Positions 1 through 7,838 of a stretch of DNA of 47,357 nt are shown piece after piece (within the stretch, counting starts at the first letter, position 1; each line of letters begins with the position of its first letter). The notes beneath the pieces were generated by a model. It worked only from the letters and a program-made list of their open reading frames with translations, made no database searches and was not told the DNA's origin. The stretch is taken from contig DASXPS010000181.1 of the NCBI GenBank assembly GCA_036493475.1, positions 1 to 47,357 of the forward strand, read 5' to 3'. The translations under genes and the position numbers were made by a program. The DNA comes from Sporichthyaceae bacterium (GTDB lineage Bacteria; Actinomycetota; Actinomycetes; Sporichthyales; Sporichthyaceae).

Positions 1-635
1 CAGCAGGCCGTTGGTGTTCTCGTTCGCACCTCTTTGCGGGGGCGACCCGCCCCGATCCGTCTGCCTTCCCCACGTAGAGCCTTCCCGTGCTGGTGTCGGC
101 GATCAGGTAGATGCCCTGCACGGACCCAAGAGCGGTTCGCCATATTGCGTACCGCGGGTCACCCATGACGGTCTGCAGCTCGGCATGGCTGAGCAGGACG
201 CTGTCGAAGCCGGGGAACGGCACCGCGTCCGGGTCGGCAATCTGCACGACGGGCAGGTGCGCTGCCGAGGTCCCGCTCTTGCTCCAGTTGATGGCGTCCT
301 TGCCCCATTCGATGACGAGCCGACCGAGGAGGGAGGACAGGACCGCGGTCTCACGCAGGTCGTAGAACCGGTGCTCACCCGTGCGTTCCTCCACGACCTC
401 GCCGAAGTTCTCGAAGACAACGAGGAGACGCGAGCGGCGCCCGCCACTGGCGAGGAAGCACACCCAATACCGCGGCGGATTCCTCGGGAACTTGGACAGC
501 CGACTGCGATCTCGTATATCGACGAAGCCCGTCGGGCGTCTGATCGTCCGGACCGAGCGCGTCGCCCCCGACCGTATGCCGGATGACGACAACGTCGTTG
601 TCCGGCTCGCTCGGTCCGAGCCGTGGTCCGACCAC
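1..635 (-). pseudogene. GIY-YIG nuclease family protein, frameshifted and cut by the window edge
   Basis: Read on the minus strand, the frame covering about 500 down to 1 encodes a run typical of an actinobacterial GIY-YIG family: PPRYWVCFLASGGRRSRL, then VVFENFGEVVEER, then GIYLIADTSTGRLYVGKADG, which holds the GIY and YVG signature. The expected N-terminal part of the same family (VVVIRHT ... LRRYTRSQSA) lies in a different minus frame between about 635 and 510. The two halves therefore join only through a frameshift near 488-515. The chosen start, GTG at 633-635, is a guess because no ribosome site is obvious. After the signature the reading becomes unconvincing in the last 50 bases, so a second lesion is possible but cannot be judged at the edge. 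A sequencing error would explain the shift equally well. Confidence 0.62.
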
Positions 636-725
636 CTCCGGCCGCCCGTCGACTGTTTCGGTCCGGCTGCAGGTGAGCCCAGAGTCAGCACGGTCCAGCA
701 CGGTCCAGGGCCATCCGCGACGATC

Positions 726-745
726 TGCTGACAAATTGCTGACAA
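726..745. repeat. Two direct repeats of TGCTGACAA
   Basis: The nonamer TGCTGACAA occurs at 726-734 and again at 737-745, separated by two bases. The pair lies about 60 bp beyond the 3' end of tRNA-Ala, between the tRNA and the broken GIY-YIG gene. Closely spaced direct repeats next to a tRNA 3' end recall recombinase arm sites, but no integrase is present in the window, so this is only a description. Confidence 0.5.
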
Positions 746-756
746 GACGACAGCGA

Positions 757-784
757 GGCCAGCTTCGGGATTCCGAAACTGGCC
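757..784. terminator. Hairpin downstream of tRNA-Ala
   Basis: GGCCAG/CTGGCC and TTCGG/CCGAA form an 11-bp stem with one mismatch and a 4-nt loop. It sits 20 nt past the 3' end of the minus-strand tRNA-Ala. No T-run follows, as is common for terminators in very GC-rich genomes. Confidence 0.5.
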
Positions 785-803
785 CCTGACCTGCAGGAAC
801 GGG

Positions 804-877
804 TGGAGCTGTGGGGATTTGAACCCCAGACCCCCTCGATGCGAACGAGGTGCGCTACCGGACTGCGCCACAGCCCC
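804..877 (-). tRNA. tRNA-Ala (anticodon CGC)
   Basis: The minus strand folds into a complete cloverleaf. The acceptor arm is GGGGCTG/CAGCTCC with the G3-U70 pair that identifies alanine tRNAs, and the discriminator is A. The anticodon stem is CCTCG/CGAGG around the loop TTCGCAT (anticodon CGC), and the T arm is TGGGG-TTCAAAT-CCCCA. No 3' CCA is encoded, since the next bases are CCC. A possible -10 element (TAACCT on the minus strand, 893-898) lies about 16 nt upstream, so the tRNA may have its own promoter just after the cspA terminator. Confidence 0.95.
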
Positions 878-913
878 AAACGGACGGGTGCGAGGTTATC
901 AGGGAGAAGTGCA

Positions 914-947
914 TCGGCCCGGACCCGCCGGGACGGGTCCGGGCCGA
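914..947 (-). terminator. Terminator hairpin of cspA
   Basis: A perfect 14-bp stem (914-927 with 934-947) closes a 6-nt loop directly after the cspA stop codon on the minus strand. There is no U-tract, but this is the strongest hairpin in the region and separates cspA from tRNA-Ala. Confidence 0.7.
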
Positions 948-962
948 ACAGGAGTTCGTGGG

Positions 963-1166
963 CTAGACAGCCCGGACGTTCTCCGCCTGCGGGCCCTTGG
1001 CGCCCTGGACGATCTCGAACTCGACGCGCTGGTTGTCCTCCAGCGTCCGGTAACCGGTCGTCTGGATGGCCGAGTAGTGGACGAAGACATCGGCGCCGCC
1101 GTTGTCCTGGGCGATGAAGCCGAAACCCTTTTCGGCGTTGAACCATTTCACGGTGCCCTGGGTCAT
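963..1166 (-). CDS. cspA: Cold-shock protein (CspA family)
   Basis: This 67-residue protein is one cold-shock domain, a five-stranded OB fold that binds single-stranded RNA and DNA and melts mRNA structure. The sequence begins [18 protein letters not shown], containing the RNP-1 motif (KGFGFI), and continues with RNP-2 (DVFVHYSAI). Length and layout are standard for the family. The ATG at 1164-1166 was chosen because AAGGAG lies about 9 nt upstream; a longer frame from 1190 would translate through that ribosome site and is rejected. The gene is monocistronic, with a strong terminator behind it and an unusually structured leader of about 150 nt in front (see the hairpin at 1245-1279). Confidence 0.96.
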   Translation of the reverse strand: MTQGTVKWFNAEKGFGFIAQDNGGADVFVHYSAIQTTGYRTLEDNQRVEFEIVQGAKGPQAENVRAV

Positions 1167-1244
1167 GCTGTTGTGCTCCTTATGTGCCACACGGTTGATG
1201 AGTCGCAGAATCGCGACCCCGGCGGCAACACCGGCTTCCTGAAC

Positions 1245-1279
1245 AAAAAACGCCCTACGGACCGGGGTGTCCGCGGGCG
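1245..1279 (-). terminator. Intrinsic terminator/attenuator in the cspA leader
   Basis: On the minus strand CGCCC-CGGAC pairs with GTCCG-GGGCG (1251-1255 and 1258-1262 with 1269-1273 and 1275-1279) and is followed at once by six U residues (1245-1250). This is the textbook form of a Rho-independent terminator, and the only clear stem-plus-U-tract I saw in the window. It points toward cspA and lies 79 nt upstream of its start codon. The neighbouring upstream gene is on the other strand, so the hairpin most likely acts within the cspA leader, or ends a short separate RNA. Confidence 0.7.
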
Positions 1280-1321
1280 TTCGAGAACGTTCGGGGAACT
1301 ACTTGGCTGCAACCTGGGGGG

Positions 1322-1341
1322 ACGCTAGCACACCCGGGTGT
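1322..1341 (-). promoter_or_regulatory. Putative cspA promoter with overlapping palindrome
   Basis: The minus strand reads TGCTAGCGT (1322-1330), an extended -10 element that would start RNA near 1315. Immediately upstream lies the perfect 12-bp palindrome ACACCCGGGTGT (1330-1341), inside the would-be spacer. A -35 hexamer is weak (TTGCGA, too close), as expected when an extended -10 is used. The palindrome is placed like an operator. Confidence 0.45.
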
Positions 1342-1451
1342 CGCAACTGTGACCTGACGCGGCGCACGTTCGTGCCGTTCCTGCAGGTCGGCTCACTCGG
1401 ACGGACCAGCACGACCCCGTACGAACCGGGGCACGCCTACCGTGAAGCGCC

Positions 1452-2201
1452 ATGATCAACGTCCATTTCCGGTGGCGTACCGCCCGCCGGCCGCAGCCCG
1501 AACCTGACCGGTCCCGGGCGCTGCGCGGCGAGCCCGGCCCCAGCCACCTCGACGCGGGGCGCTGGCGCGCCGCGTTGCCCGAGGACGCATGGCCCCGGCA
1601 GTTCCCGACCGACGGACAGCTGTGGCGGCGCGACGTGTTCGCGATCGCCTACCGCTGGCGCGACGGTGAGGCCGGCGCCCGCGAACTGCTCGGTGCGACG
1701 TTGATGTGGACTCATGCCGACAACCCGCACGGCCGACGCCGTGCGCTGCGCACCCTGGCCGACGATCCCACCGGCGAGCGCACCGAGCAGGCGCTGGAGG
1801 TGTTGCGCAACGAGCGGCTGTCCATCGCCGACCTGCGCACCGCCTACCTGGCGTTCCGCACCACCTGTCGACTGCGCGAGTTCGACGGGGACATGGCCAC
1901 CCGGCTGCTTTATTTCGCCGGATACCGCCGCGGCGGACCAGGTGTGCAGCCGTTGATCCTCAACGACGAGATCGCCGCCCGCCTGCCGGATTCCTCGGGG
2001 GTGTCCAACCCGGACAACCGGGGCTCGAGCCTGGAATGGCTGCGCTACGTGGCCTGGGCCGCGGCTCAGGCCGGCGAGCACGTGGAGCCGGAGCTGGTCG
2101 AGATGGACCTGGTGGGTGGTGGATTGCGCTTCGGACGCACGCTGCAGGAGGTGCGGATCCCGCACCAGCGGGATCGGGCGGCCAGCATCTCCGGTCGTTG
2201 A
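1452..2201 (+). CDS. OGG-fold-like protein, probably DNA-glycosylase related
   Basis: A 249-residue protein, apparently cytosolic, without signal or membrane segments. It resembles actinobacterial proteins labelled 8-oxoguanine DNA glycosylase OGG-fold: a helical N-terminal part (FAIAYRWRDGEAGARELLGA), a central helical region, then FDGDMATRLLYFAGYRR followed by PLILNDEIAARLP. That region corresponds to the helix-turn segment where OGG-like enzymes hold DNA and where a fixed substrate rule (full folding, then 'YFAG') recurs in the family. I see no confident catalytic Lys/Asp pair, so activity is unproven. The ATG at 1452 has only a weak upstream ribosome site. The gene is divergent from cspA and converges with the PAP2 gene, 28 bp away. 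Confidence 0.55.
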   Translation: MINVHFRWRTARRPQPEPDRSRALRGEPGPSHLDAGRWRAALPEDAWPRQFPTDGQLWRRDVFAIAYRWRDGEAGARELLGATLMWTHADNPHGRRRALRTLADDPTGERTEQALEVLRNERLSIADLRTAYLAFRTTCRLREFDGDMATRLLYFAGYRRGGPGVQPLILNDEIAARLPDSSGVSNPDNRGSSLEWLRYVAWAAAQAGEHVEPELVEMDLVGGGLRFGRTLQEVRIPHQRDRAASISGR

Positions 2202-2229
2202 TGAGCACTCTCGGCCGCTGACCCAGCTC

Positions 2230-3042
2230 TCAGGCGGCGAACGGCTCCGGGCCCTGCGGGGCCTTGTCCGAACCGCCGCGCAATCGGGCCGGGACCACCC
2301 GACTCCAGGGCAGCGGAGTCCGACCCAGCGCCCACGTCACGGTGGCCAGCAGCAGGCACGCGATGATTCCGTCGATCCAGTAGTGGTTCGCGGTGCCGAC
2401 CACGGCGATCACGGTGAATGTCGGGTGCAGCAGCCACAGCCAGCGCCACTTGGATCTGCAGGAGGCGATCAGGCCGGCCGCGACCAACATCGCCCACCCC
2501 ACGTGCAGGCTGGGCATCGCCGCGTACTGATTGATCAGCGTGGCGTGGTTGGGATCGCCCGCGTAGACATTCAGCGGTCCGTACAGCTTGGCGGTGTCCA
2601 CGAAACCCAGGTCGGTGTACATCCGCGGCGGGGCCAGCGGGAAGATCAGGTGCAGAACCAGCCCAATGGCGGTCATCGAGATCATCGCGCGCCGCACCGC
2701 GGGGTAGATCAGCGGACGCTTGAGGAACATCCAGATCAGGAATGCGATGGTCGCCGGGAAGTGCACCACCGCGTAGTAGACGTTCGCGAACTCGGTGATC
2801 CAGTGCGCGGTGAGCAGCGAGTGTTGCGCCGCGAGCTCACTGGGCAGGCCCATGACGTGTTCCCAGTGCAGCACTTTGCGGCCGTTGGCCAGTGCGGTGG
2901 TGGCGTCGTGGTTGTCGAGCAGGCGACCGAACTTGTAGACGCAGAACAACAAGGTCATCGCGATCAGCTCGCGGGAGAAGGTGCGCAGCGCAATGGGCTC
3001 GGCGCGGGCCGCGGCCGAAGTGGGCTGCGCGGTGTCGACCAC
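2230..3042 (-). CDS. PAP2-superfamily membrane phosphatase/phosphotransferase
   Basis: A roughly 270-residue polytopic membrane protein with about six hydrophobic helices. Two PAP2 active-site motifs are visible: MPSLHVGWA near residue 177 and NHYWIDGI near residue 219, which supply the catalytic histidines. FPLAPPRM stands where the first motif begins in the inositolphosphotransferase-like (Aur1-type, PAP2_3) branch. Members act on lipid-linked phosphates at the membrane; the substrate here is unknown. GTG at 3040-3042 was chosen over an upstream extension because GGGAGG and AAGGA lie just before it and the extension is low-complexity and reads through the likely promoter. It is transcribed alone from a promoter at about 3150. 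Confidence 0.8.
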   Translation of the reverse strand: MVDTAQPTSAAARAEPIALRTFSRELIAMTLLFCVYKFGRLLDNHDATTALANGRKVLHWEHVMGLPSELAAQHSLLTAHWITEFANVYYAVVHFPATIAFLIWMFLKRPLIYPAVRRAMISMTAIGLVLHLIFPLAPPRMYTDLGFVDTAKLYGPLNVYAGDPNHATLINQYAAMPSLHVGWAMLVAAGLIASCRSKWRWLWLLHPTFTVIAVVGTANHYWIDGIIACLLLATVTWALGRTPLPWSRVVPARLRGGSDKAPQGPEPFAA

Positions 3043-3146
3043 GGCGTCCTTGCCTCCCGTCCTTACTCGGGTGCGGCGGGGACACGATCTCCTAGCCCTG
3101 ACCTGACCGGGACGGGTCCAGGACAAACCGGATGACGAGTCGACCG

Positions 3147-3174
3147 AGAATAGCCGAATTCGGGGCATCCGCCA
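3147..3174 (-). promoter_or_regulatory. Putative promoter of the PAP2 gene
   Basis: Minus strand: TGGCGG (-35), 16-bp spacer, TATTCT (-10, 3147-3152), giving a leader of about 100 nt. The spacer holds the 10-bp palindrome CCGAATTCGG at 3154-3163, a possible operator. The rest of the 233-bp gap between the two minus-strand genes shows nothing else I recognise. Confidence 0.4.
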
Positions 3175-3275
3175 GGTGACCTGCGGGGCTACCAGCGGCG
3201 CTCGGGCCCGTGACGTGGGGCAAATCGGTGGCGATGTGACCGGGACCACACAAAAATTCTCGGGTTCTGTTCAGC

Positions 3276-6206
3276 CTATCGCGGTCCGGAGGGCGGCTGG
3301 GCCTCGATGGCGGCCGGGCCGGTCCAGTAGTAGCCGGCCGGAGCGAGGGTCCACCCGGGGTCGCTCGGGCTGACCGCGGCGGCCGCCGCGGTGCGGTGCG
3401 GACGTCCCCAGGCGCTCACCGGCAGTGAGGCAACCACTCGAATGAGATCGGGTCGGTCGGCCCGGGACAAGCCCGCCACCGCCGCGCTGAGTGCCTCGGC
3501 GGACACCGAGGTGCCCGGGCGCAACACCAGGGCGGCAGCCAACCGGTCCGGGCCGCCGCCCGGGTCCTCCTCGGCGTGCGCGACAACCAGCTCGACGTTC
3601 GGCAGCGCCCCGAGGGCGTCCTCGGCGGCGGCCGGCGCGGCGGCGCCGTTCCTGGTGTGCACCAGATCGGTCAGCCGGGCCACCAGCCAGTGGTCGCCGT
3701 CGGCATCGCGGCGGAACAGATGCTCGGTGGACGACCAACGGTCGGCCGGGGAGAACAGGCCGCGCAGCAGCCGATCGCCACCCGCATTCGGCCCGGCGGC
3801 CGCCACCAATAGCCCGACCTGGTCGTCCGCGCACTCCACGGCGAAGCCGTCCGGGCCGGTGACCGGCCGGGACTTGTCCACGTTCCACCGGATCAGTCGC
3901 ACCTCGGCGCTACCCGGCAGCGGACGACCCTTGGCGCCGACCTTCACCCCGCTGGTGTTGGCCAGCACCACGTCCTGCTCGCCGGTGGCGAAGAACTCCA
4001 GCACCCCGACCGTTGGGAAGCGATCCCGCACCCGCCGCCACAACCAGCCGGGCATGCCGGAGCCGACGAACAGGCGCACCGGGTGGTGGCGTTCGGCCGG
4101 ACCCGGCGTCGCCTCGATCAGCGGGCGTAGTGAGGTCCAGGTGTAGGGGACAACGGTGACTCCATAGCGACGCACCTCGGTCCAGAAAGTCTGCGGGTCG
4201 GTCGCGCCGGCCATTGCCAAGCGCGCGCCCCCGGCCAGCGCGCCGCCCACCGCGGTGAGCAACCCGCCCGCGTGATGCAGCGGCGCCAGGTTGTACACGG
4301 TGTCGGTGCTCCGCAGCCCGGCCGCGGACGCGGTGCCGAAGGCGGACAACGCCCAGCGGCCGTTGGTGATCCGGGTCATCCGGATTTCCCGGCCCTCGCC
4401 GGCGAACAACAGGAAGGCCGGATCCCCGGCGCGTCCGGGGTTCGGCGTATACCAGGCGGGCAGCGCGACCGCGTCCGGGTCGATGGCCTCCAGGTCGATC
4501 ACCCCGCGCCGCGGCTCGCGTTCTCCGCTGCCCAGCAACAGCACCTCGAGCCGGGCCGCCCGGGCGGTGGACAGGTTTTCCGGGTCCGCGATGGTGCGCT
4601 GCAGCCCGGCCAACGCCACCTCTCGGGACGTGGGTCCGTCCGGGCGGAGCAACACCGCCACGGCGCCGATCCGGTTCAGCGCGGCGATCGCGGTCAGCGC
4701 GCTGGGCCGGGTCCGCATCAGTACGCCGACGTGCTCGCCCTGGCCGACGCCCACCGAGAGCAGTCCCCGCACCACCGCGTCCACCCGGGCCTGTGCGGCG
4801 GCGTAGGTGTGGCCGCGCCCGTCATAGACGAAGAAAGTGTCCTCGCTGTTGCGCCGGGCCCGCTCGGCGAGCAGGGCGCTGACCGAGGCGCGGCCGTCGT
4901 TGCGGGCGTGCTCCAGCCGGGCCAGTCCGGGCACGGCCTGCACCACGCCCACCACCGAGCCGGCGGCGGACCTGGCGCGGTCCAGGGCGGACAGGCCGAC
5001 GGCGCGGGCCGCGGACAGCAGGGCGGCGGTGCTCTCCACCCCGGCGCCGATCGGATTCGGGATGCCCTCGTCGGCCGCGTCCTCGTCGCCCAGCGGGCTG
5101 ACCGTGTCCGGGTAGGGGCCGCTGCCGTCCTGATAGGCCAGCCACCCGGCGACCGTCGGCCAGGTGCGCCGGGACGCGCCGCCGCCCACGACCAGGCCGA
5201 AGTGGCCGGTCGGGGTGACGCATTGATGGACGTCCGCGGCCGGGGCGGCCCGGACGATGGCGCGCACCGAGGCCGGCGGTGCGATGGTGTCCACCGAGCC
5301 GACGAAGATCAACACGGGGCAGCTGATGTCGGCCAACGTGGCAACCACGTCGCCCACCACCAGACCACCGGACAACATGCGGTTGTGCGCGACGAATTGT
5401 TTGACCAGGTCGGCCACCGCGGGGCCGGGGTAGGCCACGTAGCCGTGGTTGTCCAGGAACTGGCGTTGGCGTTCTCGGGGCAACAGCGCGTCCCGATCGT
5501 GCAGCTGGCGCAGGAAGTCCAGCCGACCGCGCACCGACTTCACCGGGTCCAGCAGCCGGAAGCCGAATCGGCTCGCCCAGGCGGGCAGGCTGACGTGCAC
5601 CAGCACGTTGTCGGCCAGCGCGGCCAACACGTCGCTGACCATCTGTTCAGAGAGCACGCCGAAGACCCGGCTCGCGCGAAAGTCGACGGGGGAGCCGAAG
5701 GTGACCAGGCCGGCGAGATCTGCCGAGCGCCGGTAGGCGGCGGTTTGGTAGGCGAACATGCCGCCCTGGGAATAGCCACCCAGGTGTACCGGGCCACCGA
5801 CCTGCTCGACCACCCGGTCGACGGCCTCGCTGACCGCGCGGACATGGTCGGCGACGTCGCGTTGCAGACCACCCTGCTCGTGTTCGGGGGCGCCGAAGTC
5901 CACCACCCAGGGGTCCACCCCGGCCCGGTGCAGAATCGCCACGGCGCTGGTGGCCGGGGACACGTCGTAGACCTCCGCGCTCATCATCAGCGGCGGGACC
6001 AGGATCAATGCCGGGCCGGTGGCCGTGCCCGGCGCGGGCGGGAAGTAGCGGCGTAGCCGGAACATCGAGGTGTGCGCCACCACGTCGAAGGGGCTCGGCG
6101 CCTCGCCGGTGTCCAAACCGCCGAAACGGGCCAACTCCAGCGCGTTGCCGGCGGCGGACCACAGTTGGCGCGCCGGTCGGGCCAGCAGGTCGGGCACCAA
6201 CTCCAT
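3276..6206 (-). CDS. Alpha/beta hydrolase fused to an adenylate-forming (acyl-CoA synthetase-like) domain
   Basis: A 976-residue two-domain protein. Residues about 40-350 are a PHA-synthase-like alpha/beta hydrolase with nucleophile elbow GGYSQGG (Ser146), acid region VGSVDTIAPP and histidine region PTGHFGLVV. Residues about 435-960 follow the ANL fold of acyl-CoA synthetases. Similar fusions are annotated as acyl-CoA synthetases in mycobacteria. The ANL signatures are eroded: the P-loop position (about residue 600) reads FLLFAGEGREIRMTRI instead of a Thr/Ser/Gly-rich loop ending in Pro-Lys, the A5 motif reads FFATGEQD, and the C-terminal A10 region WGRPHRTAA lacks the usual catalytic lysine. 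The second domain may bind an acyl or nucleotide ligand without normal adenylation. It ends 233 bp from the PAP2 gene and starts 7 bp after the pmt stop codon, so it is probably cotranscribed with pmt. Confidence 0.82.
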   Translation of the reverse strand: MELVPDLLARPARQLWSAAGNALELARFGGLDTGEAPSPFDVVAHTSMFRLRRYFPPAPGTATGPALILVPPLMMSAEVYDVSPATSAVAILHRAGVDPWVVDFGAPEHEQGGLQRDVADHVRAVSEAVDRVVEQVGGPVHLGGYSQGGMFAYQTAAYRRSADLAGLVTFGSPVDFRASRVFGVLSEQMVSDVLAALADNVLVHVSLPAWASRFGFRLLDPVKSVRGRLDFLRQLHDRDALLPRERQRQFLDNHGYVAYPGPAVADLVKQFVAHNRMLSGGLVVGDVVATLADISCPVLIFVGSVDTIAPPASVRAIVRAAPAADVHQCVTPTGHFGLVVGGGASRRTWPTVAGWLAYQDGSGPYPDTVSPLGDEDAADEGIPNPIGAGVESTAALLSAARAVGLSALDRARSAAGSVVGVVQAVPGLARLEHARNDGRASVSALLAERARRNSEDTFFVYDGRGHTYAAAQARVDAVVRGLLSVGVGQGEHVGVLMRTRPSALTAIAALNRIGAVAVLLRPDGPTSREVALAGLQRTIADPENLSTARAARLEVLLLGSGEREPRRGVIDLEAIDPDAVALPAWYTPNPGRAGDPAFLLFAGEGREIRMTRITNGRWALSAFGTASAAGLRSTDTVYNLAPLHHAGGLLTAVGGALAGGARLAMAGATDPQTFWTEVRRYGVTVVPYTWTSLRPLIEATPGPAERHHPVRLFVGSGMPGWLWRRVRDRFPTVGVLEFFATGEQDVVLANTSGVKVGAKGRPLPGSAEVRLIRWNVDKSRPVTGPDGFAVECADDQVGLLVAAAGPNAGGDRLLRGLFSPADRWSSTEHLFRRDADGDHWLVARLTDLVHTRNGAAAPAAAEDALGALPNVELVVAHAEEDPGGGPDRLAAALVLRPGTSVSAEALSAAVAGLSRADRPDLIRVVASLPVSAWGRPHRTAAAAAVSPSDPGWTLAPAGYYWTGPAAIEAQPPSGPR

Positions 6207-6213
6207 CAGGGCC

Positions 6214-7761
6214 TCAGATCCAGGTGCGGAACCACATCCGGGCCAGCCAGTCCGGTCTGGACAGCGTCCCGGCGGATAACAGCGGATAGATGTAGAAGAA
6301 GTTCACCACGACCAGCACCACCACCGAACCGGCGGCAGTCGCGCCGACCAGGCGGCGCCGGGCGCCGGCCGGCGCGGGTGCGGGTCCAATCATGGCGCCC
6401 AGCGCCAGCACCAGGCCGAGAATGAGGAAGGGCAGAAAGTCGATCGCGTAGAAGTAGAAGACCGGACGTTGCCCGTAGCGGAACCAGGGCAGCCAGCCCG
6501 CCGCGATGCCGGCCAGCACCGCGCCCGCCCGCCAGTCGCGGGCACCGGCCCAACGCCAGACCATGTACAACGCCGCCAGGCAGGCCGTCCACCACAACAC
6601 GGGCGTGCCCAGACCGAGCACCTCACGCACGCAGGACGAGGCGTGACAATCGGATTGGCCGTAGGACAGGTCGGTGGAGTAGTACGCCACCGGACGGGCC
6701 AGCACCGGCCAACCCCACGGGTTGGACTGGTAGGGGTGATGCTCCGTCAGATGCGTGTGGAAATAGTCGATCTCATGGTGGTAGTGGATCAGCGAACGCA
6801 GCGCGTCGGGCATCGGGAAGCCGCCGGAACGGCCCCGCGCCCACTGTCGGGACCAACCACCGTCGGTGACCAGCCAACCGGTCCAGCTCGCCAGGTACAC
6901 CACGCCCGGCAGGAGAGCGAACGCGCCGACGGCGCCGGGCAGATCGCGACGGAGGGTGGCCCGCGCCGCACCGCGCCACCCGCTGATTTGTCGGCGCAGG
7001 CCGAAGTCCCAGAGCAGGGCCATGAGTCCGAAGGCGGCCAGGAACGGCAGCGCGGACCACTTGGTGCCCAGGGCGAGGCCGAAACAAACACCCGCCGCCC
7101 AGCGCCAGGGACGAGGTAGATAGCGCGGGCCTGCCCGGCCCTCGCGGACGTGGTCGCGGTCGATGACCAGGCAGCCGAACGCGGCCAGCACGAAGAACGC
7201 GAGGATCCCGTCCAGCAGCGCGGTGCGGCTCATCACCACGGCCAGCCCGTCCAGGGCGAGCAGCAGACCGGCCACGCAGCCGAGCACGACCGAGCGGGTC
7301 ATTCGCATCGCAATACGGCACAGCAGAAACACGGACGCGGTGCCGATGACCGCGACGGACAACCGCCAGCCGGTGGGGTTGAGCCCGCCGACGGCCTCGC
7401 CGAGGGCGATGAGCCACTTGCCGACCGGCGGGTGCACCACGAACGTGGGGTGCCCGGTGAAGATGTGCGTCTGCCCGTCGAGCATCTTCTGATCGGCGTT
7501 GTCGATGTAGGCCTGCTCGTAACCGTGGTGCAGCAGGCTCCAGGAGTCCTTGACGTAGTAGGTCTCGTCGAAGACCACCGCGTGCGGCCGACCCAGCCGC
7601 CAGAACCGCACGATGGCGGCCAACAGGGTGACCAACGCCGGACCGAGCCAGGCCCACAGGCCGCCCGGCATCGGCTCGATCAGCGACCGCGGGTGCAGCC
7701 GCTTCGACCCCGACGCGACGTCGGGCTCCGTCCGCACCCCCTGCATCACCACCGGCGCCAT
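6214..7761 (-). CDS. pmt: Polyprenol-phosphate-mannose-dependent protein O-mannosyltransferase
   Basis: A 515-residue integral membrane enzyme of family GT39 that transfers mannose from polyprenyl-phosphate-mannose to Ser/Thr of exported proteins (Rv1002c in M. tuberculosis). After a first hydrophobic helix comes the FDETYYVKD motif, whose Asp65-Glu66 is the catalytic acidic pair of the family, then HPPVGKWLIALGE and a series of about ten hydrophobic helices ending in a C-terminal PMT_4TMC-like segment. It is divergent from rsmI, as in mycobacteria. The ATG at 7761 is the upstream choice; another ATG at 7746 is possible because neither has a clear ribosome site. The next gene on the same strand follows after 7 bp. 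Confidence 0.93.
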   Translation of the reverse strand: MAPVVMQGVRTEPDVASGSKRLHPRSLIEPMPGGLWAWLGPALVTLLAAIVRFWRLGRPHAVVFDETYYVKDSWSLLHHGYEQAYIDNADQKMLDGQTHIFTGHPTFVVHPPVGKWLIALGEAVGGLNPTGWRLSVAVIGTASVFLLCRIAMRMTRSVVLGCVAGLLLALDGLAVVMSRTALLDGILAFFVLAAFGCLVIDRDHVREGRAGPRYLPRPWRWAAGVCFGLALGTKWSALPFLAAFGLMALLWDFGLRRQISGWRGAARATLRRDLPGAVGAFALLPGVVYLASWTGWLVTDGGWSRQWARGRSGGFPMPDALRSLIHYHHEIDYFHTHLTEHHPYQSNPWGWPVLARPVAYYSTDLSYGQSDCHASSCVREVLGLGTPVLWWTACLAALYMVWRWAGARDWRAGAVLAGIAAGWLPWFRYGQRPVFYFYAIDFLPFLILGLVLALGAMIGPAPAPAGARRRLVGATAAGSVVVLVVVNFFYIYPLLSAGTLSRPDWLARMWFRTWI

Positions 7762-7838
7762 GCTACGGAGGCCCGGCCCTGCGCCCGGCGAACCGGTGCG
7801 CGTGTCCGATCAAGCCGACAGCCCCCACCTGTCCTGAG

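Noticed and set aside
1167-1190. An eight-residue N-terminal extension of CspA
   Set aside because: It would translate through the AAGGAG ribosome site, and cold-shock proteins begin at the MTQGTVKWF position.
2116-3135. A 339-residue plus-strand frame opposite the PAP2 gene
   Set aside because: It is polar and His/Gln/Gly-rich; the minus frame has the PAP2 motifs and membrane helices.
4272-6056. A 594-residue plus-strand open frame opposite the hydrolase-ligase fusion
   Set aside because: It is a GC-rich shadow: Gly/Arg/His/Gln-rich without motifs, and the minus-strand frame has clear domain homology.
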